NCBI RefSeq assembly: GCF_965279055.1
Contig: NZ_OZ257125.1
Coordinates: 4,712,001 to 4,776,000, forward strand
Length of the DNA: 64,000 nt
DNA from: Hydrocarboniphaga sp965279055
Lineage (GTDB): Bacteria > Pseudomonadota > Gammaproteobacteria > Nevskiales > Nevskiaceae
Direction of reading: 5' to 3'
Shown: piece after piece, positions 34,769 to 45,380 of the stretch
How positions within the stretch are numbered: the first letter of the stretch is position 1
How the letters are laid out: every line of letters begins with the position of its first letter
Made by a program: the position numbers and the translations under genes
Notes under the pieces: generated by a model
What the model saw: the letters and a program-made list of their open reading frames with translations, nothing else
Databases searched by the model: none
Told to the model about the DNA's origin: nothing

Positions 34769-34801
34769 ACGGCTCGTCCACGCCTGCCGCCCGGTTGCGC
34801 G

Positions 34802-35284
34802 CTATTTCTGCCGATCCAGATGCGCGATCGGCAGCCAGTAGGTCTTGTGGCGCGATTCGTCGAGCACGTAGGCGGAGATCGCGCTGGGCGATGCCGGCAT
34901 GTTCAGTACCGTCACGCTGCGCTTGTTGGCGCCGGGTTCGCAGCGCGCGACCGCTTCATCGAGCGAATGCACTCTGGCCTCGCTGCGATAGCCGTCGACC
35001 ACCGCCTTGGCCTTGCCGCTGAGTTCGGGCTCGCCGGTTTCGTCAGAGACATTGGGCAGGGTGCCAGCGGCGAGGTTCAGCGCGGTGATGCCGATCACGG
35101 CGGTGATGTAGTCGGACAGCTCCTTCGACGGGCAGGCGTAGTACGGGTCGCTCTTGTCGGCGAATGTGCGGGCGTGGCTGCCGGCCTTGCAGCTTTGCGA
35201 GGTACACGGCTCCGGCTCGGCGGCGGCGACAAATGAGCTGGCGCTGGCGAGAACAACAGCCGCGGCGATCGAGGTCAGGCGCAT
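34802..35284 (-). CDS. Secreted hypothetical protein
   Basis: A 160-residue protein of unrecognised family. It has a clear signal peptide (MRLTSIAAAVVLASASSFVAAA) and a mature part with four cysteines (CTSQSCKAG, YYACPSKEL and ARCEPGA), suggesting disulfides in the periplasm. The end ISAYVLDESRHKTYWLPIAH is rich in aromatic residues. The ATG at 35284 is preceded by AGGAG on the minus strand. It lies just outside the right attachment repeat and may be the original chromosomal neighbour of mnmE. No function is proposed. Confidence 0.7.
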   Translation of the reverse strand: MRLTSIAAAVVLASASSFVAAAEPEPCTSQSCKAGSHARTFADKSDPYYACPSKELSDYITAVIGITALNLAAGTLPNVSDETGEPELSGKAKAVVDGYRSEARVHSLDEAVARCEPGANKRSVTVLNMPASPSAISAYVLDESRHKTYWLPIAHLDRQK

Positions 35285-35349
35285 TCGGATCTCCTGGGTC
35301 GGGTCGCCCACCTTACTGCATCGGCGTGCCCCGGCGCCGCAAACGAAAA

Positions 35350-35377
35350 ACCCGGCCAGGGCCGGGTCTTCGTTCAA
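35350..35377 (-). terminator. Terminator after the S8 protease gene
   Basis: On the minus strand ACCCGGCC and GGCCGGGT (35350-35367) form a stem followed by TTTTTCGTTT. It lies about 30 bases past the protease stop. Confidence 0.75.
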
Positions 35378-35399
35378 ACGCGCGGTCGATCTGCGGCGA

Positions 35400-36764
<1,365 letters not shown>

Positions 36765-36930
36765 ATGCACACTCTCCCTTGTGAGGCCCCGGTGGGGCGT
36801 TCCCCTGGCGATGGTCCGGGCCTGTGCGGCGCCCGTATCCGAAAGTAACTGCAAATACCTGGTCGGTTACAGAGGGTTTTCCCGGGGGGCGGGCAGCCCC
36901 GCGAGCCGCCGCCGCCCGTATCATTCGCCG

Positions 36931-37341
36931 ATGTCCCCGCCCCGCCCGATCGCGATCAAGCTGCGCCAGCGCTCGCGCCTGCTGTCGCTGAGCTACGCCG
37001 ACGGCAGTGTTCACGAGCTGCCTTTCGAGTATCTGCGCGTGTTCAGCCCCTCGGCCGAAGTCTGGGGACACGGCCAGGCCGAGCCCAACCTGATCGGCGG
37101 CAAGCGCGAGGTCGGCGTCACCGCGGCCGAGCCCATCGGCCAGTACGCCATCCGCCTGCGCTTCGACGACGGCCACGACACCGGTCTGTATTCCTGGGAC
37201 GTGCTGCACGACCTGGCGATGAACCACGAACGCTATTGGGCGACCTATCTCGAGCGGCTCGCCGCGCTGAACATGTCCCGCGACAGCGACATCGTTAAAC
37301 TGGCCGCCCTGCCCAAGAAGCACTACCCGGCCAAGCCGTGA
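36931..37341 (+). CDS. DUF971 (gamma-butyrobetaine hydroxylase-like N-terminal domain) protein
   Basis: A 136-residue single-domain protein of the DUF971 family: LRQRSRLLSLSYADGSVHELP, FEYLRVFSPSAEV, GQYAIRLRFDDGHDTGLYSW and the C-terminal YWATYLERLAAL. Such small proteins often neighbour ubiE or Fe-S cluster genes in proteobacteria, and the fold occurs at the N terminus of gamma-butyrobetaine hydroxylase. The activity is unknown. It overlaps ubiE by four bases and heads the ubiquinone operon. Confidence 0.85.
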   Translation: MSPPRPIAIKLRQRSRLLSLSYADGSVHELPFEYLRVFSPSAEVWGHGQAEPNLIGGKREVGVTAAEPIGQYAIRLRFDDGHDTGLYSWDVLHDLAMNHERYWATYLERLAALNMSRDSDIVKLAALPKKHYPAKP

Positions 37342-38111
37342 GCCAAGACCCCAACGACACCCAGTCCGCGTCCACCACGCATTTCGGCTTCCAGCAGGTG
37401 CCGGTCGCCGACAAGCAGAAGCGCGTCGCCGAGGTGTTCTCCTCGGTCGCGCGTCGCTACGACGTGATGAACGACCTGATGTCGATGGGCGTGCACCGGC
37501 TGTGGAAGCGCTTCGTCATCGATCTGGCCGGCGTGCGCCCGGGCGAGAAAGTGCTGGACGTCGCCGGCGGCACCGGCGACCTGACCCGCGAGTTCGCCAA
37601 GCAGGTCGGCCCGCGCGGCCAGGTTGTGCTCAGCGACATCAACGCGGCAATGCTGGGCGAAGGCCGCCGCCGGCTGATCGACCAGGGCGTCGTCGGCTTG
37701 CCGGTGGTGCAGGCGAATGCCGAGATGCTGCCGTTCGCCGATCGCAGCTTCGACTGCGTGACGATCGGCTTCGGCCTGCGCAACGTCACCGACAAGGACG
37801 CCGCGCTGCGCTCGATGAAGCGCATCCTCAAGCCGGGCGGAAGATTGCTCGTACTGGAATTTTCCAAGCCGCTGAACGCCGGCCTGTCGAAACTCTACGA
37901 CCAGTATTCGTTCAAGCTGCTGCCGCTGATGGGCAAGCTGGTCGCGCGCGACGAAGCGAGTTATCGCTACCTGGCCGAGTCGATCCGCATGCATCCGGAC
38001 CAGGACACGCTCAAGGGCATGATGGAAAACGCCGGCCTCGAGCGCTGCCAGGTCTACAACCTGACCGGTGGCATCGTCGCCGTGCATCGCGGCTTCCGAC
38101 TCGACGTATGA
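37338..38111 (+). CDS. ubiE: Ubiquinone/menaquinone C-methyltransferase UbiE
   Basis: A 257-residue class I SAM-dependent methyltransferase acting on the quinone ring. Motif I is VLDVAGGTGDLTREFAK, followed by DINAAMLGEGRRRL, FDCVTIGFGLRNVTDK and RILKPGGRLLVLEFSKP. The family N-terminal motif VFSSVARRYDVMNDLMSMG is intact. It starts at a GTG overlapping the previous gene and its stop overlaps ubiJ, so translation is coupled through DUF971-ubiE-ubiJ-ubiB. Confidence 0.97.
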   Translation: MSQDPNDTQSASTTHFGFQQVPVADKQKRVAEVFSSVARRYDVMNDLMSMGVHRLWKRFVIDLAGVRPGEKVLDVAGGTGDLTREFAKQVGPRGQVVLSDINAAMLGEGRRRLIDQGVVGLPVVQANAEMLPFADRSFDCVTIGFGLRNVTDKDAALRSMKRILKPGGRLLVLEFSKPLNAGLSKLYDQYSFKLLPLMGKLVARDEASYRYLAESIRMHPDQDTLKGMMENAGLERCQVYNLTGGIVAVHRGFRLDV

Positions 38112-38746
38112 GGCCGGCGCCGACACTGGTCTGCGCCAGCCTGGAAGTCGCGCTCAACCGCTATCTGCAGATCGAACCCGCCGCGCTCGCCGAATGCGCG
38201 GCGCTGTCTTCGCAGCGCATTGCGTATCAGCTCGAAGGGCTCGACTGGCAGCTGTTCATCGAGTTCGACGCGCGCGGTGTGCGCGTGATCAATGAGAGTC
38301 CGGCGCCAGCCAGCGTTTCACTGATCGGACCGCCGCCTGCGTTCGCGCGGCTTGCGACGAAGCTGGTCGCGGGCGACACGACTTTGCCGGCCGGCCTGCG
38401 CGTCGAAGGCGACGCCGAGGTGCTGCAGCGTTTCCGCCGCTTGCTCGCCAGCGTCGGTTTCGACATCGAGGAGTGGATCGCGCCGCTGCTCGGTGACGGT
38501 GCCGCGCATCGCGCCGCGCAGGGCCTGAAGTCGCTGTTCAACTGGGGCCGCAACAGCAGCAACACGATGGCGCAGAACACCGCCGAATATCTGGTCGAGG
38601 AAACGCGCGACCTGGCGCGCGGTGTCGACGTCGTCGAATGGATGGACGCCGTCGATCGTCTGCGCGAGCACGCCGATCGCATCGAGGCGCGGCTGTCGCG
38701 CCTGGAACGCAGCAGCAGGAACCACAGCGAGCATCGCGCCGCATGA
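38108..38746 (+). CDS. ubiJ: Ubiquinone biosynthesis accessory factor UbiJ
   Basis: A 212-residue protein with an SCP2-like lipid-binding fold in its N-terminal half (CASLEVALNRYLQIEPAAL, LFIEFDARGVRVI) and a C-terminal helical coiled region (EETRDLARGVDVVEWMDAVD, RLREHADRIEARLSRLE). UbiJ organises the soluble Ubi complex by binding hydrophobic intermediates. The ATG at 38108 overlaps the ubiE stop, and its own stop overlaps ubiB, the canonical ubiE-ubiJ-ubiB order. Confidence 0.92.
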   Translation: MRPAPTLVCASLEVALNRYLQIEPAALAECAALSSQRIAYQLEGLDWQLFIEFDARGVRVINESPAPASVSLIGPPPAFARLATKLVAGDTTLPAGLRVEGDAEVLQRFRRLLASVGFDIEEWIAPLLGDGAAHRAAQGLKSLFNWGRNSSNTMAQNTAEYLVEETRDLARGVDVVEWMDAVDRLREHADRIEARLSRLERSSRNHSEHRAA

Positions 38747-40368
38747 GCAGCATCAAGCTTGATCGCATCCCGCGCCTGTGGACGATACACCGCGTCATTC
38801 AGCGCTACCGGCTGCAGGAATTTCTGGGGCGCAAGCCGCGGCCCGATCCGCGCCCGCGCGGCGAGCGCCTGCGCCTGGCGCTGGAAGAACTCGGCCCGGT
38901 GTTCATCAAGCTCGGTCAGGCGCTGTCGACGCGTCCCGACGTGATTCCGCCGGATCTGGCGATCGAGCTGAGCAAGCTGCAGGACAGCGTGCCGCCGTTT
39001 CCAGGTAGCGAGGCGATCAGGCTGATCGAAGCGGCGCTCGGCAAACCGATCAGCGATGTCTTCGACGAATTCGATCCGGTACCGCTGGCGTCTGCTTCGG
39101 TTGCGCAGGTTCACACCGCGCGGCTGAAGCCGACCGCGCCGAACGATCCGGGCTTCGAAGTCGTCGTCAAGGTACTGCGGCCGGGCATCGAAAAAACCAT
39201 ACACGACGACGTGCAGCTGATGTACCTGTGCGCCGAGCTCGCCGAGAAATTCAGCGCGCAGGCGCGGCGCATACGGCCGCGCGCGATCGTCGCCGAGTAC
39301 GAGAAAATCGTGTTCGACGAACTCGACCTGATGCGCGAGGCCGGCAACGCCGCGCAGCTGCGGCGCAACTGGCTGGGCTCGCCGCTGATCTATCACCCGG
39401 CGGTGTTCTTCGACCATTGCCGCCAGAACGTGCTGGTGATGGAGCGCATCCGCGGCATCAGCATTCGCGAACTCGATCGGCTGCGCGCGATGGGCGTGGA
39501 CTTCAAGGTGCTGGGCGAGCGCGGCGTGGAAATCTTTTTCCGCCAGACGTTCCGCGACAATTTCTTCCACGCCGACATGCATCCCGGCAACATCTTCGTC
39601 GACGCGACCAATCCGAAAGACCCGAGCTACATCGCGGTGGATTTCGGCATCGTCGGCCAGCTGTCGGCTTTCGATCAGCGTTACCTCGCCGAAAATCTTC
39701 TGGCTTTCTTCAACCGCGACTACAAGCGCGTCGCCGAGCTGCATCTGGAAAGCGAGTGGGTGCCGAGCGCGACGACGCGGCTGGAGGATTTCGAGGCCGC
39801 GATCCGCACCGTCTGCGAGCCGATCTACCAGAAGCCGATCAGCGAGATTTCGTTCGGCGTGTTCCTGCTGCGGCTGTTCCAGGTCGCGCGGCGCTTCAAC
39901 TACCAGGTGCAGCCGCAGCTGGTGCTGCTGCAGAAGACGCTGCTCAACATCGAAGGCCTCGGTCGCCAGCTGTATCCGGAACTGGATCTGTGGAAGACCG
40001 CCAAGCCGATCATGGAAGAGTGGATGCGCAGCCGCGTCGGCCCGGCGCGCTGGCTGAGCCAGGCGCGCAAGGACATTCCGGCGCTGGCCGAATCGCTGCC
40101 GGTGCTGGTGCAGCAAGTGGTGCGCACGCTGGAACGCGGCGGCGGTCTCGATTCCGGCATGCGTCGTTCGATCGAGGAACTGCGGCTGGAAATGCAGGCG
40201 CAGCAGAAGCGTTCAAGCCGCATGCTGGTCGGCGCAACGCTGATCATCAGCGGCGCGCTGCTGATGGTTGCCCGCAGCCTGCATCAGCATCATCAGCACG
40301 CACCGATTGCCGCGATCGTGCTGGCGGTCGCCGGTGTCGCGGTGTGGTGGAGCGCGCGCAAGCGCTGA
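38743..40368 (+). CDS. ubiB: Ubiquinone biosynthesis ATPase/kinase-like UbiB
   Basis: A 541-residue atypical (ADCK/ABC1) kinase-like protein. The invariant KxGQ motif is in VFIKLGQALSTRPDV, the alanine-rich loop is LASASVAQVH and the nucleotide lysine is in VVVKVLRPG. FHADMHPGNIFV and AVDFGIVGQL complete the site. Two C-terminal membrane helices lie near residues 495-540 (MLVGATLIISGALLMVA and IAAIVLAVAGVAVWW). It supports coenzyme Q synthesis at the membrane. It is the last gene of the operon, followed by a strong terminator. Confidence 0.96.
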   Translation: MSSIKLDRIPRLWTIHRVIQRYRLQEFLGRKPRPDPRPRGERLRLALEELGPVFIKLGQALSTRPDVIPPDLAIELSKLQDSVPPFPGSEAIRLIEAALGKPISDVFDEFDPVPLASASVAQVHTARLKPTAPNDPGFEVVVKVLRPGIEKTIHDDVQLMYLCAELAEKFSAQARRIRPRAIVAEYEKIVFDELDLMREAGNAAQLRRNWLGSPLIYHPAVFFDHCRQNVLVMERIRGISIRELDRLRAMGVDFKVLGERGVEIFFRQTFRDNFFHADMHPGNIFVDATNPKDPSYIAVDFGIVGQLSAFDQRYLAENLLAFFNRDYKRVAELHLESEWVPSATTRLEDFEAAIRTVCEPIYQKPISEISFGVFLLRLFQVARRFNYQVQPQLVLLQKTLLNIEGLGRQLYPELDLWKTAKPIMEEWMRSRVGPARWLSQARKDIPALAESLPVLVQQVVRTLERGGGLDSGMRRSIEELRLEMQAQQKRSSRMLVGATLIISGALLMVARSLHQHHQHAPIAAIVLAVAGVAVWWSARKR

Positions 40369-40416
40369 CCAGGCAATCGATGTAGCCCCGGTGAAACGCG
40401 GGAAAAAGCAACAAAA

Positions 40417-40444
40417 AAGCGGGCCGGATTTGTCCGGCCCGCTT
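40417..40444. terminator. Bidirectional terminator between ubiB and ctp gene
   Basis: AAGCGGGCCGGA (40417-40428) and TCCGGCCCGCTT (40433-40444) form a 12-base stem with a four-base loop, flanked by A-rich sequence on the left. It lies between convergent genes. Confidence 0.85.
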
Positions 40445-40464
40445 CGTTTCACCGCTGCGAAAAA

Positions 40465-41802
40465 CTACTTGCGGCTGGCGACCACGCTCAAGCCCTTGAG
40501 CAGGGTCAGCGCCTCGAACAGCTGGTAGTCGGTGGTGGCGAGCTTCTGCTCGTCCTCGTCGATTTTCTTCGCCGCATCGATCGCGGCCTGGTCGATCTTC
40601 TTTTCCTTCTCGTTGAGCAGGCTGCCCTTGAGGTCGGCTTCCTTGATCGCGTCGAAGTCCGGCTGCGAGTCGTCCTTGGCGACTTTCAGCGGCTTGACGA
40701 TCACGTCCGGATCGATGCCTTCGGCCTGGATCGAGCGGCCCGACGGCGTGTAGTAGCGCGCCGTGGTCATCTTGATCGCGGAGTCGTCGGACAGACGCAT
40801 GATGGTCTGCACGCTGCCCTTGCCGAAGCTCTTGGTGCCGAGCAGGATCGCGCGCTTCTGATCCTGCAGTGCACCGGCGACGATTTCCGCCGCCGACGCC
40901 GAGCCGCCGTTGATCAGCACGATCACCGGCTTGCCGTCGAGCAGGTCACCGCTCTTGGCGTCGAACTCGCGGTTTTCTTCGGCATCGCGCGAACGCACCG
41001 ACACGATCGGGCCCGAAGTCAGCAGCGCGTCGCCGACGCGGATCGCCTCGTCCAGCGCGCCGCCCGGGTTGTTGCGCAGATCCAGCACCAGGCCCTTGAT
41101 CGGCTGGTCCTTGGAATCCTTGATCAGCTTCTTCAGCTCGTTCTCGAAGGACTCGCCGGTCTTCTGGTTGAAGCTGCTGATGCGCACGTAGCCGAACTGC
41201 GGCTCGAGCAGCTTGCTGCGCACCGACACCAGTTTGATGTTGTCGCGCTTGAGATCGAAGATCATCGGCGCGGTCGCGCCTTCGCGCGCCACCGTCAGCA
41301 CGATCTTGCTGCCCGGCGTGCCGCGCATCTTGCTGACCGCGTCGGTCAGCGACAGGCCCTTCACCGGCGTGTCGTCGATCTTGACGATGAAGTCGCCCGG
41401 CTGGATGCCGGCCTTGGCGGCCGGCGTGTCATCGATCGGCGAAATCACGCGCACCAGGCCGTCCTGCATCTGCACCTCGATGCCGAGGCCGCCGAATTCG
41501 CCCTTGATGCTGGTTTCGAAGCTGGTGTATTCCTCGCCGGCCATATAGGCCGAGTGCGGGTCGAGGCCGGCGAGCATGCCGCGCAGCGCATCGTCGAGCA
41601 GTTTCTTGTCGTCGACCGGCTCGACGTAGCCCTGCTTGATCATCTCCATCACGCGGACGAAGTTCTGCAGATCCTTGACCGGCAAGGCGCCCGCCGCCGG
41701 GGTGGCGCTGCGCTCGGCGAACACGCCGGTGGTCAGCGTGACGCAGGTGCCCAGAAACACACCGGCCGCCAGGGCCAGCGGAACACGTAGCCGATTAGGC
41801 AT
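40465..41802 (-). CDS. C-terminal processing protease (S41, CtpA/Prc-like)
   Basis: A 445-residue exported protease with an N-terminal signal or anchor (VPLALAAGVFLGTCVTLTTG). The PDZ domain follows (EFGGLGIEVQMQDGLVRVIS to GIQPGDFIVKIDD). The S41 core has the serine in GGSASAAEIVAGAL and the lysine in LGTKSFGKGSVQ. The conserved RNNPGG motif is present. ATG 41802 is preferred to TTG 41820. These enzymes trim periplasmic and cell-wall proteins at their C termini. The Lys/Ala-rich C-terminal tail is unusual only in composition. Confidence 0.93.
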   Translation of the reverse strand: MPNRLRVPLALAAGVFLGTCVTLTTGVFAERSATPAAGALPVKDLQNFVRVMEMIKQGYVEPVDDKKLLDDALRGMLAGLDPHSAYMAGEEYTSFETSIKGEFGGLGIEVQMQDGLVRVISPIDDTPAAKAGIQPGDFIVKIDDTPVKGLSLTDAVSKMRGTPGSKIVLTVAREGATAPMIFDLKRDNIKLVSVRSKLLEPQFGYVRISSFNQKTGESFENELKKLIKDSKDQPIKGLVLDLRNNPGGALDEAIRVGDALLTSGPIVSVRSRDAEENREFDAKSGDLLDGKPVIVLINGGSASAAEIVAGALQDQKRAILLGTKSFGKGSVQTIMRLSDDSAIKMTTARYYTPSGRSIQAEGIDPDVIVKPLKVAKDDSQPDFDAIKEADLKGSLLNEKEKKIDQAAIDAAKKIDEDEQKLATTDYQLFEALTLLKGLSVVASRK

Positions 41803-42028
41803 GTACTCGAAACTCCGCAACGAATAGGAGGAGGAAAACGGGACGCGGGGATCAACGACGATAGCATACAGACCCCGCCGTTCCGGGGCGGTTCACGATC
41901 CCCAGCCGATCATCGGCGCGCGCCGTCCGCGCCCGAATTACCGACACGTCCAATCGCTCCATTCGCCGCTTGCACCGGCAGCATTGGCGCAGCGGCAAGT
42001 GAACACTCGTACTGTTTGTCCCATACTC

Positions 42029-42061
42029 CGGCGTATCGCTACAATACCGATCAATACGCCG
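42029..42061. promoter_or_regulatory. Inverted repeat upstream of the TetR gene
   Basis: CGGCGTAT (42029-42036) and ATACGCCG (42054-42061) flank CTACAATAC-containing sequence that could be a -10 box. The position, 22 bases before the ATG, suits autorepression by the TetR-family product. Confidence 0.5.
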
Positions 42062-42083
42062 CCGTACGGATAACCTAAGCACC

Positions 42084-42737
42084 ATGGAAACTCAGAACTC
42101 GACTCCGCCGCGCAATGCACCGCGCGCCACGCTGACCGCCGCCAACTGGGCCGAGGCGGCGCTGGACGCGATCGCCGAAAACGGCATCGAGGCGGTGGCG
42201 GTGGAACCGCTGGCACGGCGCCTGGGCGTCACCAAGGGCAGCTTCTACTGGCACTTCACGCATCGCGAGGCGCTGCTGCATGCGGCGCTGGAACTGTGGG
42301 AGCGCTACGAGACGGCCGACACCATCGCCCGTGCCGAAAACGGCGCCGACACCCGCGAGCGTCTGCACTCGCTGTTCTTCCAGCTGGCGAATACCGACCA
42401 GCGCAGCGAGCGCGTGTTGCTGGCGCTGTCGGGCTCGGACAACGCCGCCGCGCGTGCCTGCGTGCAGCGTGTCACCGAGTGCTGGCGCGCCTACATGGAA
42501 GACGCCTACAAGGCGCTGGGCATGAACCAGACCGGCGCCAAGCATTGGGCGACGCTGGCCTACTCCACCTATATCGGCACGGTGCGCATGCGCCGCGACA
42601 ACCCCGACGCGCTGCCAACCGGCAGCGATTTCAACGACTACCTGCGCTTCCTGATCCGCATGCTGATCCCCGGCCCGACACCGGCCGGCGAGTTGCCGAA
42701 CACGCCGCGCGCCGCCGGCGAGCGGCTGTCGGCCTGA
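42084..42737 (+). CDS. TetR-family transcriptional regulator
   Basis: A 217-residue regulator. The N-terminal TetR HTH spans about residues 16-65 (NWAEAALDAIAENGIEAVAV, LARRLGVTKGSFYWHFTHRE). The C-terminal ligand domain has a tryptophan/tyrosine-rich face (CWRAYMEDAYKALG, HWATLAYSTYIG). It is followed 44 bases later by a long-chain acyl-CoA dehydrogenase, so it is likely to control fatty-acid oxidation in response to an acyl-type ligand. That role is inferred from position only. An inverted repeat upstream may be its operator. Confidence 0.9.
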   Translation: METQNSTPPRNAPRATLTAANWAEAALDAIAENGIEAVAVEPLARRLGVTKGSFYWHFTHREALLHAALELWERYETADTIARAENGADTRERLHSLFFQLANTDQRSERVLLALSGSDNAAARACVQRVTECWRAYMEDAYKALGMNQTGAKHWATLAYSTYIGTVRMRRDNPDALPTGSDFNDYLRFLIRMLIPGPTPAGELPNTPRAAGERLSA

Positions 42738-42781
42738 GCCGAAAGCGCGACCCGGTTTCTTTAGCTTAGGAGGAGTTCGTC

Positions 42782-45268
42782 ATGACTCTGTTGATTGCAA
42801 CGCTGGGTGTCGTTGCCGTGGCCTGGGTGTTGGCCTATGTCGGCGCACCGCTGTGGCTGTGGACGCTGCTGTCCGCCGCCGCGTATGCCAGCGCCGTGTT
42901 CACCGGATCCATCGGCCTGTTCGGCGCGATCGCGCTGGGTATTCCGCTGGCGATTCTCGCCTTCCTCAATGCGGTGCCGTTGCGCCGCGCGCTGATCACC
43001 CGGCCGGTGTTCGGCGTGTTCAAGAAAGTGCTGCCGGAAATGTCCTCGACCGAGCGCGAGGCGCTGGAGGCCGGCGATGTCTGGCTGGAGGGCGAGATGT
43101 TCCGCGGCCGCCCCGACTGGTCCAAGCTGCTCAGCTTCAGCTACACCAAGTTGACCAGGGAAGAGCAGAGCTTTCTCGACAACGAGGTCGAGGCACTGTG
43201 CAAGCTGGTCGACGACTGGAAGCTGGAGTTCGAAGATCGCGATCTGCCGCCGGCTGCCTGGCAGTACATCAAGGACCACGGCTTCTTCGCGATGCTGATC
43301 AAGAAGGAGTACGGCGGCCTCGGTTTTTCGGCAGCGGCGCAGTCGGCCGTGGTCACCAAGCTGGCGACCAAGTCGATCACGCTGGCGGTCACCGTGATGG
43401 TGCCGAACTCGCTCGGCCCGGGCGAGTTGCTGATGCATTACGGCACCGAGGCGCAGAAGCAGCAGTGGTTGCCCGGCCTGGTCAACGGCACCGAGATTCC
43501 GTGCTTCGGTTTGACCGGCCCGGAAGTCGGCTCGGATGCGACTGCGATGCCGGATTCCGGCGTGGTCTGTTACGGCGAGCACGAAGGTAAGAAAGTGCTC
43601 GGCATCAAGCTGAATTTCAGCAAGCGCTACATCACGCTGGCGCCGGTTGCGACCGTGGTCGGCCTCGCCTTCAACCTGCGCGATCCGGAAGGCCTGCTCG
43701 GCGACGGCAAAAAGAGCGACTACGGCATTACCTGCGCGCTGGTACCGGCCAAGCACGACGGCATCCACATCGGCCGCCGTCACTATCCGGGCGCGGCTTT
43801 CATGAACGGCCCGATCTTCGGCAAGGATGTCTTCATTCCGGTGGAATGGATCATCGGCGGCCCGGGAAAAGCCGGCAAAGGCTGGCGCATGCTGGTCGAA
43901 TGCCTGAGCGCCGGCCGCGGCATTTCGCTGCCGGCGCTGGCCACGGCCGGTGGCCAGGCCGCGTATCGCATGGTCGGTGCCTACGGCCGCATCCGTCGCC
44001 AGTTCCGCATGGCGGTCGGCAAGTTCGAAGGCGTGCAGGAAGCCACCGGCCGCATCGCCGGCAACACCTATACGCTCGAAGCGATGCGCATCCTCACCGC
44101 CTCGGCCGTGGATCACTGCGCGCCGTCGGTGGTCACCGCGATCGCCAAGTACCACATGACCGAGACGATGCGGAAAGTCGTCGCCGACTCGATGGACGTG
44201 CTCAGCGGCCGCGGCGTGCAGCAGGGCCCGCGCAATCCGCTGGCGATGGCCTACAAGGCGACGCCGATCGCGATCACCGTGGAAGGCGCGAACATCCTGA
44301 CGCGCAACCTGATGATCTTCGGCCAGGGCGCGATCCGCTGCCACGAATACGTGTTTCCGGAAATGGAAGCCGCGCGCGAAAACGATCTGCCGGCGTTCGA
44401 CAAGCTGCTGTTCGGCCACATCGGCTTCTCGGTGAATCGCGGCGTCCGCGCATTGACCTTGGGCCTGAGCGCTTCGGCGCTGGCGAAGTCGCCGGTCTCC
44501 GGCCCGATGGCGCCGTACTTCAAGCAGTTCGAGCGCTTCTCGGCCGCGCTGGCGTTCAGCAGCGACGTGACCATGGGCGTGCTCGGCGGTGAACTCAAGC
44601 GCAAGGAGCGCCTGTCGGCGCGCCTCGGCGACGTGCTGTCGCAGCTCTACATCGGCTGCGCGGTGATGAAGTTCTTCATCGAGAACGGCCAGAAGGAAGA
44701 CGAGCTGAACTACGCGCGTTGGGCGCTGGACCAGTGCCTGTTCGAAATCGGCAAGGCCTTCGAAGGCTTCTTCGAGAACTTCCCGGTGCGCTTCGTCGCG
44801 CGCGTGATGCGCCTGGCGGTGTTCCCGCTGGGCAATCACTACAAGCCGGTGTCGGACGCGCTCAACGCCGAACTCGCCGACCACATGATGGAAGACAGCG
44901 AGCTGCGCGATCGGCTGAGCCACCTGGTGTTCGTCAACGGCGGCAAGGACGAGGCGATCGGCCGCATCGAGCACGCCTTCAATCTGCTGCTGAAGGCGGA
45001 AGCGCCGTACTTGAAGTATTTCAAGGCGATGTCCAAGGGCGACCTCGCCGGCCACGACACCGCCTCGCGTCTGAAGGAAGCGGTCGCGCGTGGCCTGCTG
45101 AATCCGGAAGAGGCGCAAGCCGTGGCCGAGTACGACGCGGCGCGCTACGACGTGATCCTGACCGACGACTTCAGCGCCGACTACGTCGCCGGCCACTACG
45201 CCGCCGAGCCGGAAAGCGCGCGCGCGCAGGTGCTGGAGTTCACCGGCAGCCGCGCGCGGGTTGCCTAG
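42782..45268 (+). CDS. fadE: Acyl-CoA dehydrogenase FadE
   Basis: An 828-residue membrane-associated acyl-CoA dehydrogenase of the FadE type, about twice the size of classical enzymes. Two or three N-terminal hydrophobic helices (LLIATLGVVAVAWVLAYVG and LFGAIALGIPLAILAFL) precede the dehydrogenase core (EIPCFGLTGPEVGSDA, KLNFSKRYITLAP, GRGISLPALATAGG). The long C-terminal extension is typical. It carries out the first step of beta-oxidation for medium and long chains. TAGGAGGAG lies at ideal distance from the ATG. It probably forms a transcription unit with the TetR gene and ends at a strong terminator. Confidence 0.95.
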   Translation: MTLLIATLGVVAVAWVLAYVGAPLWLWTLLSAAAYASAVFTGSIGLFGAIALGIPLAILAFLNAVPLRRALITRPVFGVFKKVLPEMSSTEREALEAGDVWLEGEMFRGRPDWSKLLSFSYTKLTREEQSFLDNEVEALCKLVDDWKLEFEDRDLPPAAWQYIKDHGFFAMLIKKEYGGLGFSAAAQSAVVTKLATKSITLAVTVMVPNSLGPGELLMHYGTEAQKQQWLPGLVNGTEIPCFGLTGPEVGSDATAMPDSGVVCYGEHEGKKVLGIKLNFSKRYITLAPVATVVGLAFNLRDPEGLLGDGKKSDYGITCALVPAKHDGIHIGRRHYPGAAFMNGPIFGKDVFIPVEWIIGGPGKAGKGWRMLVECLSAGRGISLPALATAGGQAAYRMVGAYGRIRRQFRMAVGKFEGVQEATGRIAGNTYTLEAMRILTASAVDHCAPSVVTAIAKYHMTETMRKVVADSMDVLSGRGVQQGPRNPLAMAYKATPIAITVEGANILTRNLMIFGQGAIRCHEYVFPEMEAARENDLPAFDKLLFGHIGFSVNRGVRALTLGLSASALAKSPVSGPMAPYFKQFERFSAALAFSSDVTMGVLGGELKRKERLSARLGDVLSQLYIGCAVMKFFIENGQKEDELNYARWALDQCLFEIGKAFEGFFENFPVRFVARVMRLAVFPLGNHYKPVSDALNAELADHMMEDSELRDRLSHLVFVNGGKDEAIGRIEHAFNLLLKAEAPYLKYFKAMSKGDLAGHDTASRLKEAVARGLLNPEEAQAVAEYDAARYDVILTDDFSADYVAGHYAAEPESARAQVLEFTGSRARVA

Positions 45269-45293
45269 AGCTTCCCAGAGCCGGCAGTCGTGC

Positions 45294-45322
45294 AAAAAGG
45301 CCGGGGATGACCCGGCCTTTTT
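45294..45322. terminator. Rho-independent terminator after fadE
   Basis: AAAAAGGCCGGG (45294-45305), a five-base loop and CCCGGCCTTTTT (45311-45322) form a classical terminator usable on either strand, 26 bases after the fadE stop. Confidence 0.92.
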
Positions 45323-45380
45323 GCTGTCCAAGTCCGCACAACATTCTCCCGTAACGCGAACTCCGGTAGCCTTCGGCCCC

